This document shows, in pieces, positions 1 to 5,917 of a stretch of 5,917 bases of DNA. Under the pieces are notes generated by a model. That model did not search any database and was not told the DNA's origin. It saw only the letters and a program-made list of their open reading frames with translations. The position numbers and the translations under genes were made by a program. Position 1 is the stretch's first letter. Every line of letters starts with the position of its first letter. The stretch covers positions 1 to 5,917 of the forward strand of contig CAJBPC010000004.1 of NCBI GenBank assembly GCA_903957405.1, given 5' to 3'. Origin of the DNA: an uncultured bacterium. Its GTDB lineage: Bacteria; Bacteroidota; Bacteroidia; Chitinophagales; Chitinophagaceae.

Positions 1-8
1 AATGATCC

Positions 9-401
9 ATGAAACATACTATGTTCTTTTTCTTGCTGCTGCTGATGGTCGTGTTTGCGCATGGTCAGCGACTGATGGATGCTTCCCGCAAGACGGTCGG
101 ATATATCGAGGATGGCAGGGTCATGACCGATGCGAGGCGTACGATCGGATACATCGATGGGGAAAGGGTCATGGATGGATCCCGGCGCACGATCGGATAT
201 GTCGAGGATGGCAGGGTGATGAACAGCTCGAGGTCGACCGTAGGATACATCGATGGTGAGCGTGTCATGAACGCATCCCGTACCACCATTGGGTACGTGG
301 ATGGGGAAAGCGTCATGGATGGATCCAGGCGAACGATGGGTTATATGGAAGGCGTGCGCAGAAGGGATGCCGTGGTCTTCTTCTTCTTTTTCTTCTACTA
401 G
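9..401 (+). CDS. Small secreted repeat protein, 4-fold beta flower-like
   Basis: A 130-residue protein of unknown biochemical role. Residues 1-19 look like a Sec signal peptide: K2 and H3, then a hydrophobic run of Phe, Leu, Met and Val, ending FAHG before Q20. Residues 21-116 are six consecutive 16-residue repeats of the pattern R-V-M-D-x-S-R-R-T-I-G-Y-I-D-G-E. The last 14 residues start RRRDAVV and end in six Phe and a Tyr. Tandem 'D-x-S-G/R-x-T-I-G-x-I-D-G' repeats closed by a Phe-rich tail are what I remember of the Bacteroidota family called 4-fold beta flower protein. That assignment rests on memory, not a search. The ATG at 9 is chosen because it puts the signal peptide at the N-terminus; only eight bases precede it here, so its promoter is not visible. 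It converges with the large oxidoreductase gene. The reading frame is intact. I am sure it is a real exported repeat protein and less sure of the family name. Confidence 0.8.
   Translation: MKHTMFFFLLLLMVVFAHGQRLMDASRKTVGYIEDGRVMTDARRTIGYIDGERVMDGSRRTIGYVEDGRVMNSSRSTVGYIDGERVMNASRTTIGYVDGESVMDGSRRTMGYMEGVRRRDAVVFFFFFFY
69..356 (+). repeat. Six tandem 48-bp (16-codon) repeats inside the beta-flower-like gene
   Basis: Six in-frame units of 48 bp encode residues 21-116. The units are not equally related. Bases 97-126 match 193-222 (offset 96, two units) with two mismatches in 30. Bases 156-193 match 300-337 (offset 144, three units) with three mismatches in 38. At protein level, units 1 and 3 end in EDG, units 2, 4 and 5 end in DGE, and unit 6 ends in EGV. 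This mosaic suggests successive duplications or gene conversion of multi-unit blocks rather than simple one-unit expansion. Confidence 0.9.
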
Positions 402-656
402 CCCGCGATCCTTGCATGCCACAGTCGCCCATCATGACCTGCTGTCGTTCCTTCGATGGCGGGTTGTAGGCTACCGGCTTTTCCGAAGGGGAGGGGTGCA
501 TGTAAGCATGGCGCACGAAAGGTCAGCATCGAGCAGATGGGGGATGGTCATCCCGGGAATATCATCTTTCGATATCTGCGTTGACGCTATACACTTGCAG
601 GGCGCTGATCTTCGGTTCATGCATCCGAGGCGTGTGGACTCCTTCTGATTTTATAT
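402..656. other. Intergenic region between two convergent genes, no gene seen
   Basis: This stretch separates the stop codons of the beta-flower-like gene and the oxidoreductase gene. No convincing coding region is present. It holds small inverted repeats: CCTTCG/CGAAGG (450-455 with 484-489), GGGATG/CATCCC (541-554, with almost no loop) and ATATC/GATAT (559-575). None is followed by a proper T-tract on either strand, so I do not call a terminator, although transcripts from both sides must end here. Confidence 0.5.
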
Positions 657-3587
657 TTATTTTTCCAGCAGGGCCTCCCATAAGATCTCCACCGGGTGAA
701 GGGCTTTCTTCGCGGTGCCGTCCTTCACCTGGTGCCTGCAGCTTGTGCCGGCAGCAGCGATGAGGGTATCCGAAGATGCTTGCCTCACTGCGGGGAACAA
801 CACCAGTTCCCCGATCTTCATCGAAAGCTCATAATGTTCCTTTTCATATCCGAAGGAGCCGGCCATGCCGCAGCATCCTGACGGGATCGTCTCCACTGTG
901 TAATTGGCCGGGAGGGATAACATCCGTGTGCCGGGGGCGGTGGACGAAAGTGCTTTTTGCTGACAGTGTCCGTGCAGCAGGATCTTCTTTTTTTCGCTGG
1001 TGAACTGTTCCGGTCTGATTTGACCTTTATCAATTTCGGCGGCGATGAATTCCTCTATGGTGAAGGCGTGCTTTGCCAGCATATTTGCCGCATCGAGGTT
1101 GGCATCATCGGCGAGGTCGGGATATTCGTCGCGGAAGGTCAGGATGGCCGAGGGTTCTATGCCCACCAGCGGGGCATCTTCGGAGATGACCGGTGCGAGC
1201 AGTGCTATGTTTCGGTTAGCGATCTTTTTTGCTTCTCGGATCAGCCCTTTTGAGAGCCAGGTGCGGCCGCTCTCCTCATGGTTGGGCATGACCACTTCGT
1301 AACCCAGTTTTTCCAGGAGTTTTATGGTGGTGATGCCGATGCCGGTGTCATTGAAGTTTGTGAACTCATCGCAGAAAAGATGGACTTTTCTAGGCTTGGG
1401 GTTCGTGGCGAGGCGTTTGTCCCGCTTCCGCCTCAGGTGCCAGCTGTGCAGGGTGAAGGCATGCAGTGTCGGCAGGGAGCGTGCCCTGGCAAAGCCTGCG
1501 AAGTCCTTTATGAAGCGGCTGACGGTCGGGTTGGTCATCATGAAATTGTACAACGCCGGTGCGATCATGCCGAGCCTCGACAGGGTGCTGAATCTTGCGA
1601 TCATCTGCGCGCGCATGGGAACGCCGTGTGCATCGTAGTAGTGTTGCAGGAACTCCGCTTTCAGCTTGGCGACGTCGACGTTCGAGGGGCATTCGCTCTT
1701 GCAGGCCTTGCAGCTGAGGCAAAGGTCCATCACGTCATAGATCTCCTTGTGGTCGAAGCGGTTCTGCTTCTCGGAACGGGTGAGGAATTCGCGGAGGATG
1801 TTTGCCCTGGCGCGGGTCGTGTCCTTTTCGTTTCGGGTAGCCATGTACGATGGGCACATAGTGCCGCCGGAGAGATGTGATTTTCGACAGTCACCCGACC
1901 CATTGCATTGTTCGGCGTGCTGCAGCATGTCTTGCCCGTGGAATCGGAAGATGCTCGCCGGCTTCGGGGTTTGTTGTCCGGCGTCATAGCGCAGATGGGT
2001 GTCCATCGGCGGGGTGTCGACGATTTTTCCGGGATTGAAGATGTTTTCCGGATCCCATGTGTGCTTGAGGTCTTTCAGCAGTCGGTAGTTTTTTTCACCG
2101 ATCATTTGCGGGATGAACTCACCGCGGAGTCTACCATCCCCGTGCTCTCCGCTGAGGGAACCGTTGTATTTCTTCACGAGGACGGCGATCTCCTCTGCGA
2201 TGGTGCGGAAGAGCCGGTGTCCTTCGGATGTTTTGAGGTTGATGATGGGTCGGAGGTGGATCTCGCCGGATCCGGCATGAGCGTAGTGTACGCTGTAGAG
2301 ACCGTGTTTCTTGAGGATCTCATTGAACTCAAGGATGTATTCGGGCAGGTCGTTCACATCCACGGCCGTATCTTCTATCACGGCGACGGCCTTTTCGTCA
2401 CCGGGCAGGTTGCTCAAAAGGCCCAGACCGGCCTTGCGGAGGTTCCAGATCTTCCGGCTGTCATCCCCGAAGAGCAAGGGGAAATGATACCCGAAACCGG
2501 CGGCGCGCATCTCTGCCTCGACACGCGCAGCGATCTCCCGGATCTGTTCGCGTGAATCGTGCCGGAACTCCACGACAAGGATGGCGCCGGGGTCGCCCTG
2601 TACGAAGAATCGGTTCTTGCTTTGTTCCGCATTGTCCTTCGTGCACTCAAGGACGTAGTGGTCGATCAGTTCGCTGGCGCTGGGCCTGTATTTCAGTGCG
2701 ATGAGGTTTGCGCGGAGCGATTCGTCGATCGTGTTGAAATGCACGCATAGCAGGCCGGACTCCTTCGGGGGAAGGTCGGAAAGGTTGAGCTTGATCTCCG
2801 TCAGGAATGCGAGGGTGCCTTCGGAACCTGCGATCAGCTTGCAGAAGTTGAAGTCAGCCTCACCGGCAGTGAATGGTGCCGAATCGAGTAGCACGTCGAT
2901 GGCATACCCGGTATTCCGCCGTTCTACACTCTTGCGGGGGAATTCTTTTCTGATCTCCACCTGGTTGTCGTAGTGGGAAAGCATCGACCGGATGTTCCGA
3001 TAGATGTTTCCTTCGAGATCATGCTGTTCGCATTTGTCATGAAAGGCATCGATGTCGAGGGGCTTGAAAGTGGCCTCTGACCCGTCACTCAGCAAGGCTT
3101 GCACTTCCAGCAGGTGTTCTCTGGTGCTGCGGTAGACAACGGAGTTGGATCCGCAAGAGTTGTTGCCCACCATCCCGCCGATCATGGCACGGTTGGCGGT
3201 GGAGGTCTCCGGTCCGAAGAACAGACCATGCGGTTTGAGGAACAGGTTGAGTTCATCGCGCACTACGCCGGGTTGCACTCGCACCCATTTTTCTTCCCGG
3301 TTGAGTTCAATGATCCGGGTGAAATGCTGTGACACGTCCACGATGATGCCGTTGCCTACGACCTGTCCTGCCAGGGAAGTGCCCGCTGTGCGCGGGATGA
3401 GGGAGGTCTTTTCTGTCCTGGCGAAGGCAATGAGTTTTTTGATGTCTTCCTCTGACTTCGGGATGGCCACGGCAAGGGGCATCTCCCGATAGGCGGATGC
3501 ATCGGTGGCATAGAGGATGCGCATCTTTTGATCGAAGTGCAATGCTCCATCGAGCGTCTGTGACAGTCGGCCAAGCTTGTCGGTCAT
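657..3587 (-). CDS. FAD-binding and Fe-S-binding oxidoreductase (GlcD-GlcF/YdiJ-like fusion)
   Basis: A 976-residue fusion of an FAD-linked oxidase with a GlcF-like iron-sulfur subunit, a family that oxidises D-2-hydroxy acids such as D-lactate, glycolate or D-2-hydroxyglutarate. The FAD-binding PCMH/FAD_binding_4 region is near 35-270, with PRTAGTSLAGQ at 65-75, GGMVGNNSCGSNS at 137-149 and GSEGTLAF at 254-261. The C-terminal FAD-oxidase domain runs to about 525, with GEHGDGRLRGEF at 480-491 and NPGKIV at 518-523. Fe-S motifs follow: C561-x5-C567-x10-C578-P, then C623-x2-C626-x2-C629-x3-C633-P. Two cysteine-rich (CCG-type) repeats end the protein. The first (about 735-790) has EESGR where a CC-G core is expected; the second has HGHC at 872-875 and CCG at 905-907. 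There is no signal peptide, so it is cytoplasmic or peripheral to the membrane. The ATG at 3587 gives the family's usual short N-terminus; no Shine-Dalgarno or clear promoter is visible. Its substrate cannot be read from sequence. E. coli YdiJ, of similar architecture and about 1018 residues, has been reported to act on D-2-hydroxyglutarate. Confidence 0.93.
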   Translation of the reverse strand: MTDKLGRLSQTLDGALHFDQKMRILYATDASAYREMPLAVAIPKSEEDIKKLIAFARTEKTSLIPRTAGTSLAGQVVGNGIIVDVSQHFTRIIELNREEKWVRVQPGVVRDELNLFLKPHGLFFGPETSTANRAMIGGMVGNNSCGSNSVVYRSTREHLLEVQALLSDGSEATFKPLDIDAFHDKCEQHDLEGNIYRNIRSMLSHYDNQVEIRKEFPRKSVERRNTGYAIDVLLDSAPFTAGEADFNFCKLIAGSEGTLAFLTEIKLNLSDLPPKESGLLCVHFNTIDESLRANLIALKYRPSASELIDHYVLECTKDNAEQSKNRFFVQGDPGAILVVEFRHDSREQIREIAARVEAEMRAAGFGYHFPLLFGDDSRKIWNLRKAGLGLLSNLPGDEKAVAVIEDTAVDVNDLPEYILEFNEILKKHGLYSVHYAHAGSGEIHLRPIINLKTSEGHRLFRTIAEEIAVLVKKYNGSLSGEHGDGRLRGEFIPQMIGEKNYRLLKDLKHTWDPENIFNPGKIVDTPPMDTHLRYDAGQQTPKPASIFRFHGQDMLQHAEQCNGSGDCRKSHLSGGTMCPSYMATRNEKDTTRARANILREFLTRSEKQNRFDHKEIYDVMDLCLSCKACKSECPSNVDVAKLKAEFLQHYYDAHGVPMRAQMIARFSTLSRLGMIAPALYNFMMTNPTVSRFIKDFAGFARARSLPTLHAFTLHSWHLRRKRDKRLATNPKPRKVHLFCDEFTNFNDTGIGITTIKLLEKLGYEVVMPNHEESGRTWLSKGLIREAKKIANRNIALLAPVISEDAPLVGIEPSAILTFRDEYPDLADDANLDAANMLAKHAFTIEEFIAAEIDKGQIRPEQFTSEKKKILLHGHCQQKALSSTAPGTRMLSLPANYTVETIPSGCCGMAGSFGYEKEHYELSMKIGELVLFPAVRQASSDTLIAAAGTSCRHQVKDGTAKKALHPVEILWEALLEK

Positions 3588-3615
3588 GCGTACGGTTATC
3601 TGGAAAGTTCAGCTT

Positions 3616-3670
3616 GAAAAATGAATAAGGGCGTTTCGCGGACAGTAGCACCGGCTTCCGCGAAACGCCT
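3616..3670 (-). terminator. Intrinsic terminator downstream of icd
   Basis: Bases 3630-3642 (GGCGTTTCGCGGA) and 3657-3669 are perfect 13-bp inverted repeats with a 14-base loop. Read on the - strand, the stem starts 27 bases after the icd stop and is followed by TTATTCATTTTTC, a moderately T-rich tail. This suits rho-independent termination of icd. The stem also ends about 40 bases before the oxidoreductase start, so it would insulate that gene from icd transcription or lower its expression. On the + strand the stem is followed by CAAATTATTT, but no + strand gene lies close upstream. Confidence 0.8.
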
Positions 3671-3696
3671 CAAATTATTTCATCGCATCGGAGGTG

Positions 3697-4926
3697 TCAG
3701 CCCAGTTTCAGTTTCAGGTTTTCATCGATGGCATCGAGGAACTCCTCCGTGTAAAGGTAGTGGTCGCCATGGCTCACTTTGTTCCCATGGATGCATACGG
3801 CGAGGTCCTTTGTCATCTTTCCACTTTCAACGGTCTCGATGCACACGCTTTCAAGCGCTTCAGCAAAATCGATCAGTGCCTGGTTGTCATCGAGCTTCCC
3901 GCGGAAAGCCAGTCCCCTTGTCCATGCAAAGATGGAAGCGATCGGGTTGGTGCTTGTCGGGCGGCCTTTCTGATGCTCGCGGAAGTGGCGGGTGACGGTG
4001 CCGTGAGCCGCTTCCGCCTCCATCGTCTTGCCGTCGGGAGTGACGAGTACGGATGTCATCAGTCCAAGGGATCCGTATCCCTGTGCCACGGAGTCGCTCT
4101 GCACATCTCCGTCATAGTTCTTACAGGCCCAGATGAATCCTCCGTTCCATTTCATCGCGCTGGCGACCATGTCGTCGATGAGCCTGTGCTCATAGGTGAT
4201 GCCTGCGGCCTCGAACTGCGGCTGGAATTCGTGCTCGAAGACTTCCTGGAAGATGTCCTTGAAGCGTCCGTCGTATTTTTTGAGGATCGTATTCTTGGTG
4301 CTCAGGTAGAGTGGCCATACTTTCTGCAGCGCCATGTTCATGCAACTGCGGGCGAATCCGCGGATGCTCTCTTCCGTGTTGTACATCGCCATGGCCACGC
4401 CACCGCCTTTGAAATGGAAGACCTCATGTTCGATGACCTGCCCGTCTTCACCTTCGAATTTCACGGTGAGCTTGCCCTTGCCGGGGACGACAAAGTCCGT
4501 TGCCCGGTACTGGTCTCCGAAAGCATGTCGGCCCACGATGATCGGACGGTTCCATGTCGTCACCAGACGGGGGATGTTCTTGATCACGATCGGCTCGCGG
4601 AAGACCGTGCCGTCAAGTATGTTGCGGATGGTGCCGTTGGGGCTTTTCCACATTTGCTTCAGGTTGAACTCCTTCACACGATCCTCGTCAGGAGTGATGG
4701 TCGCGCATTTGATGCCTACGCCATACTGACGGATGGCATGCGCGGCATCGACCGTCACCTGGTCGTTCGTCTCGTCGCGGTATTCCACACCAAGGTCGTA
4801 GTACTTGATGTCGATATCCAGGTAGGGAAGGATGAGCTTGTCCTTGATGAATTTCCAGATGATGCGGGTCATCTCGTCGCCGTCCAACTCCACTACGGGG
4901 TTGGCTACTTTGATCTTTTGTGCCAT
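3697..4926 (-). CDS. icd: NADP-dependent isocitrate dehydrogenase, homodimeric eukaryotic-like type
   Basis: A complete 409-residue enzyme that oxidatively decarboxylates isocitrate to 2-oxoglutarate in the cytoplasm and makes NADPH for the TCA cycle and biosynthesis. It is closely similar, as I recall the sequence, to human cytosolic IDH1 (414 residues) and unlike the E. coli enzyme. Visible motifs: GDEMTRIIW (16-24), TNDQVT (53-58), KCATITPDE (73-81), the isocitrate-binding KSPNGTIRN (94-102) with S95 and R101, R110, and GRHAFGDQYRATDF (132-145), where R133 matches human R132. Catalytic Y140 and K211 are present, as are metal-binding D251/D252 and D274/D278 in the DGDVQSD region. HGTVTRH (308-314) with K259, R313 and H314 matches the residues that bind the NADP 2'-phosphate, supporting NADP over NAD. 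The ATG at 4926 fits the family N-terminus (MAQKIKV); its leader is A-rich with no Shine-Dalgarno. A promoter element lies about 27 bases upstream and a terminator follows. Confidence 0.97.
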   Translation of the reverse strand: MAQKIKVANPVVELDGDEMTRIIWKFIKDKLILPYLDIDIKYYDLGVEYRDETNDQVTVDAAHAIRQYGVGIKCATITPDEDRVKEFNLKQMWKSPNGTIRNILDGTVFREPIVIKNIPRLVTTWNRPIIVGRHAFGDQYRATDFVVPGKGKLTVKFEGEDGQVIEHEVFHFKGGGVAMAMYNTEESIRGFARSCMNMALQKVWPLYLSTKNTILKKYDGRFKDIFQEVFEHEFQPQFEAAGITYEHRLIDDMVASAMKWNGGFIWACKNYDGDVQSDSVAQGYGSLGLMTSVLVTPDGKTMEAEAAHGTVTRHFREHQKGRPTSTNPIASIFAWTRGLAFRGKLDDNQALIDFAEALESVCIETVESGKMTKDLAVCIHGNKVSHGDHYLYTEEFLDAIDENLKLKLG

Positions 4927-4952
4927 TGTTTTGTGTTCTGTTTAGGGGACTG

Positions 4953-4960
4953 CAAAAATA
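4953..4960 (-). promoter_or_regulatory. Candidate Bacteroidota -7 promoter element of icd
   Basis: On the - strand this reads TATTTTTG, an exact match to the Bacteroidota sigma-ABfr -7 consensus TAnnTTTG. It lies 26 bases before the icd ATG, leaving a short A-rich leader of about 20 bases. I see no good TTTG at the -33 position; the nearest candidate is the TTTTTAG about 23 bases further upstream. It lies in the 97-bp gap after the DUF2490 gene, which suggests icd has its own promoter. Confidence 0.6.
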
Positions 4961-5023
4961 CGGGTATTGCGGATTAGGTCGGGCTAAAAATCTCCTCTTG
5001 GCGCAGCGATCGATGCCAGTTTT

Positions 5024-5755
5024 TCAGGGGGCATTCCGATGCTTTCCAAATCGTTGGTTGACCGTAAGCCAGAGGATCTCGGATGATTCCACAGTGGCGG
5101 GTCTGTTCCTTTGGCCGAACTGGTGGTTGAAGAGGAGTCCGATGCTGAAATCCTTTCCAAACTGAACCGATGGCCCGAGCATCAGTCGGTTGTTGTCGAA
5201 AAAATTGTAGACGATCTCCCTGCCTGCGTTGATGAAGACTTCGTCGCCGAAGGTCAGCAGCAGCATGCGTTCGGGGTGTTTTTTTGAGAGGGGCAGCACC
5301 GGGGTCTGCGTCTGCAGCCTGTACCGGAGTCGGATATTGAAGTTTTTTTCATCGCTGAACAGTCCCCCGGGCTGGTTTCGAAAATACCTGGCTTCGAACC
5401 GAAGGCGTTGCTGCAGCAAGATCTGTCCGATGTGTTGGGGCTGGTTGAATTCCTGCCACACGCGGAACTCGGTCCTGCTGTGAATATCATCCTGGAAAAA
5501 GCGGAACAGGGCCAACCCTGTCACCCCTTGCAACTTACCCGACAAAGGATAGCCCATCCCAGCCCGAAGTAGGTGCTGCGACCAGCTGCTGAATTCGTCG
5601 ATCCTCCTGACACCTGCATCAGCATACAGTACCAGGCCTCCGCCCAATGCCGTTTGTGTGTAGTACTGCATCCACTGCTGATTGTTGTTCAGGGTGGTGC
5701 GCTGGGCAAATGAAGGTGAAGCGATAATCAGTAAGATCGGGATGACAAATTTCAT
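5024..5755 (-). CDS. DUF2490 family protein, predicted outer-membrane beta-barrel
   Basis: A 243-residue exported protein from the ATG at 5755. The N-terminus (MKFVIPILLIIASPSFAQ) is a typical Sec signal peptide with probable cleavage after A17. The mature part alternates aromatic and polar residues in short strands, as in outer-membrane barrels. Several traits fit my memory of DUF2490: QQWMQYY near the start of the mature protein, LYADAGVRR, the RVWQEFNQPQHIGQ stretch followed by a strand with LRFEARYF, then RLRYRLQT, and the late FDNNRLMLG and SIGLLFNHQFGQR segments. The function of the family is unknown. An upstream in-frame TTG at 5764 would add three residues (MQP). I prefer the ATG because it places Lys directly before the hydrophobic core and the TTG overlaps the promoter-like element. 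The gene is followed after 97 bp by icd on the same strand. I find no strong terminator; a 4-bp TGGC/GCCA stem just after the stop, with TTTTT 10 bases beyond, is weak. Confidence 0.82.
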   Translation of the reverse strand: MKFVIPILLIIASPSFAQRTTLNNNQQWMQYYTQTALGGGLVLYADAGVRRIDEFSSWSQHLLRAGMGYPLSGKLQGVTGLALFRFFQDDIHSRTEFRVWQEFNQPQHIGQILLQQRLRFEARYFRNQPGGLFSDEKNFNIRLRYRLQTQTPVLPLSKKHPERMLLLTFGDEVFINAGREIVYNFFDNNRLMLGPSVQFGKDFSIGLLFNHQFGQRNRPATVESSEILWLTVNQRFGKHRNAP

Positions 5756-5761
5756 CGGTTG

Positions 5762-5769
5762 CAAAGGTA
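5762..5769 (-). promoter_or_regulatory. Candidate -7 promoter element of the DUF2490 gene
   Basis: On the - strand this reads TACCTTTG, an exact TAnnTTTG match, ending six bases before the ATG at 5755. Transcription would then start at or a few bases from the start codon, giving a leaderless or nearly leaderless mRNA. The -33 region shows no clear TTTG. The closeness to the ATG matches the TAnnTTTGCA-then-ATG arrangement I recall in other Bacteroidota. Confidence 0.55.
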
Positions 5770-5838
5770 TAAAGCCTTTGATTTTTTTCCGGATTTTCCT
5801 CGCCGTTTCCTACGGGTGAACGGTGTCTAGATGAGCGC

Positions 5839-5895
5839 CCCACCCTTGGAGGGTCCCCCCACCCTTGGAGGGTTAACCCACCCATGGAGAGTCCC
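5839..5895. repeat. Tandem array of a 19-bp palindromic unit, three copies
   Basis: Three 19-bp copies follow one another without a gap: CCCACCCTTGGAGGGTCCC (5839-5857), CCCACCCTTGGAGGGTTAA (5858-5876) and CCCACCCATGGAGAGTCCC (5877-5895). A fragment, TCCACC, at 5896-5901 may be the start of a fourth. Copies 1 and 2 share 16 of 19 bases, differing only in the last three. Each contains the inverted repeat ACCCT-TGG-AGGGT, degenerate in copy 3. The junction of copies 2 and 3 forms the perfect palindrome GGGTTAACCC (5870-5879). The array is non-coding, G+C-rich and strand-biased, and sits 84 bp upstream of the DUF2490 start. I recall similar CCAAGGG-type repeats between genes of Bacteroidota; no function is known to me. 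Confidence 0.85.
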
Positions 5896-5917
5896 TCCAC
5901 CACAATCATCCCAGTGC

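Noticed and set aside
2..259. An 85-codon + strand frame overlapping the small repeat protein, itself repetitive
   Set aside because: Its repetitiveness is inherited from the 48-bp DNA repeats, as is that of an 83-codon frame on the - strand. Only the frame from 9 has a signal peptide and a regular 16-residue unit.
1278..2555. Two long + strand open frames (200 and 215 codons) opposite the oxidoreductase
   Set aside because: Both are in-register antisense shadows of the 976-residue gene, arising from its GC-biased codon use, and show no recognisable motifs.
3629..3670. The 13-bp inverted repeat as an insertion-sequence end or attachment site
   Set aside because: The arms are only 14 bases apart, placed just after a stop codon and followed by a T-rich run, which fits a terminator. 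No transposase or target duplication is seen.
3694..4977. A 427-codon open frame on the + strand opposite icd
   Set aside because: It is exactly in register with the icd codons, so it stays open simply because icd lacks the few codons (TTA, CTA, TCA) whose complements are stops. Its translation resembles no family, whereas icd is unmistakable.
5764..5764. TTG at 5764 as the start of the DUF2490 gene
   Set aside because: It lies inside the TACCTTTG promoter-like element, and the ATG three codons later gives a better signal peptide.
5839..5895. A CRISPR array
   Set aside because: The 19-bp units are contiguous with no unique spacers between them, and no cas gene is nearby.
5619..5909. A 96-codon - strand frame running through the palindromic array
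   Set aside because: It overlaps the DUF2490 start in another frame, includes the tandem array, and has no family resemblance.

Overview
The window looks like chromosomal DNA from a member of the Bacteroidota, possibly Chitinophagales-like, though I cannot fix the genus. Four things point there. The isocitrate dehydrogenase is the homodimeric type resembling eukaryotic IDH. There is a DUF2490-type outer-membrane protein and a small secreted '4-fold beta flower'-like repeat protein. Two genes are preceded by TAnnTTTG promoter elements. Leaders are A-rich without Shine-Dalgarno sequences.

Layout: a small secreted repeat protein lies on the + strand (9-401). It converges on three genes on the - strand. 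Read in their direction of transcription these are a DUF2490 protein (5755 to 5024), NADP-dependent isocitrate dehydrogenase (4926 to 3697) and a 976-residue flavin and iron-sulfur oxidoreductase (3587 to 657). A strong hairpin with a T-rich tail separates the dehydrogenase from the oxidoreductase. Promoter-like elements precede the DUF2490 gene and icd, so the three genes are probably not one simple operon. At the right edge, upstream of the DUF2490 gene, lies a short GC-rich tandem array of a 19-bp palindromic unit.

Function: icd is a central TCA-cycle and NADPH-producing enzyme. The oxidoreductase belongs to the GlcD-GlcF/YdiJ-like fusion family, which oxidises D-2-hydroxy acids and passes electrons through Fe-S clusters to an acceptor. 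If its substrate were D-2-hydroxyglutarate, both enzymes would yield 2-oxoglutarate, but that link is inference. The two exported proteins have no known biochemical role.

No mobile element, CRISPR array, tRNA or rRNA is visible. I see no clear new multi-gene system. The least explained items are the internally duplicated beta-flower-like gene with its oligo-phenylalanine end, and the palindromic tandem array.
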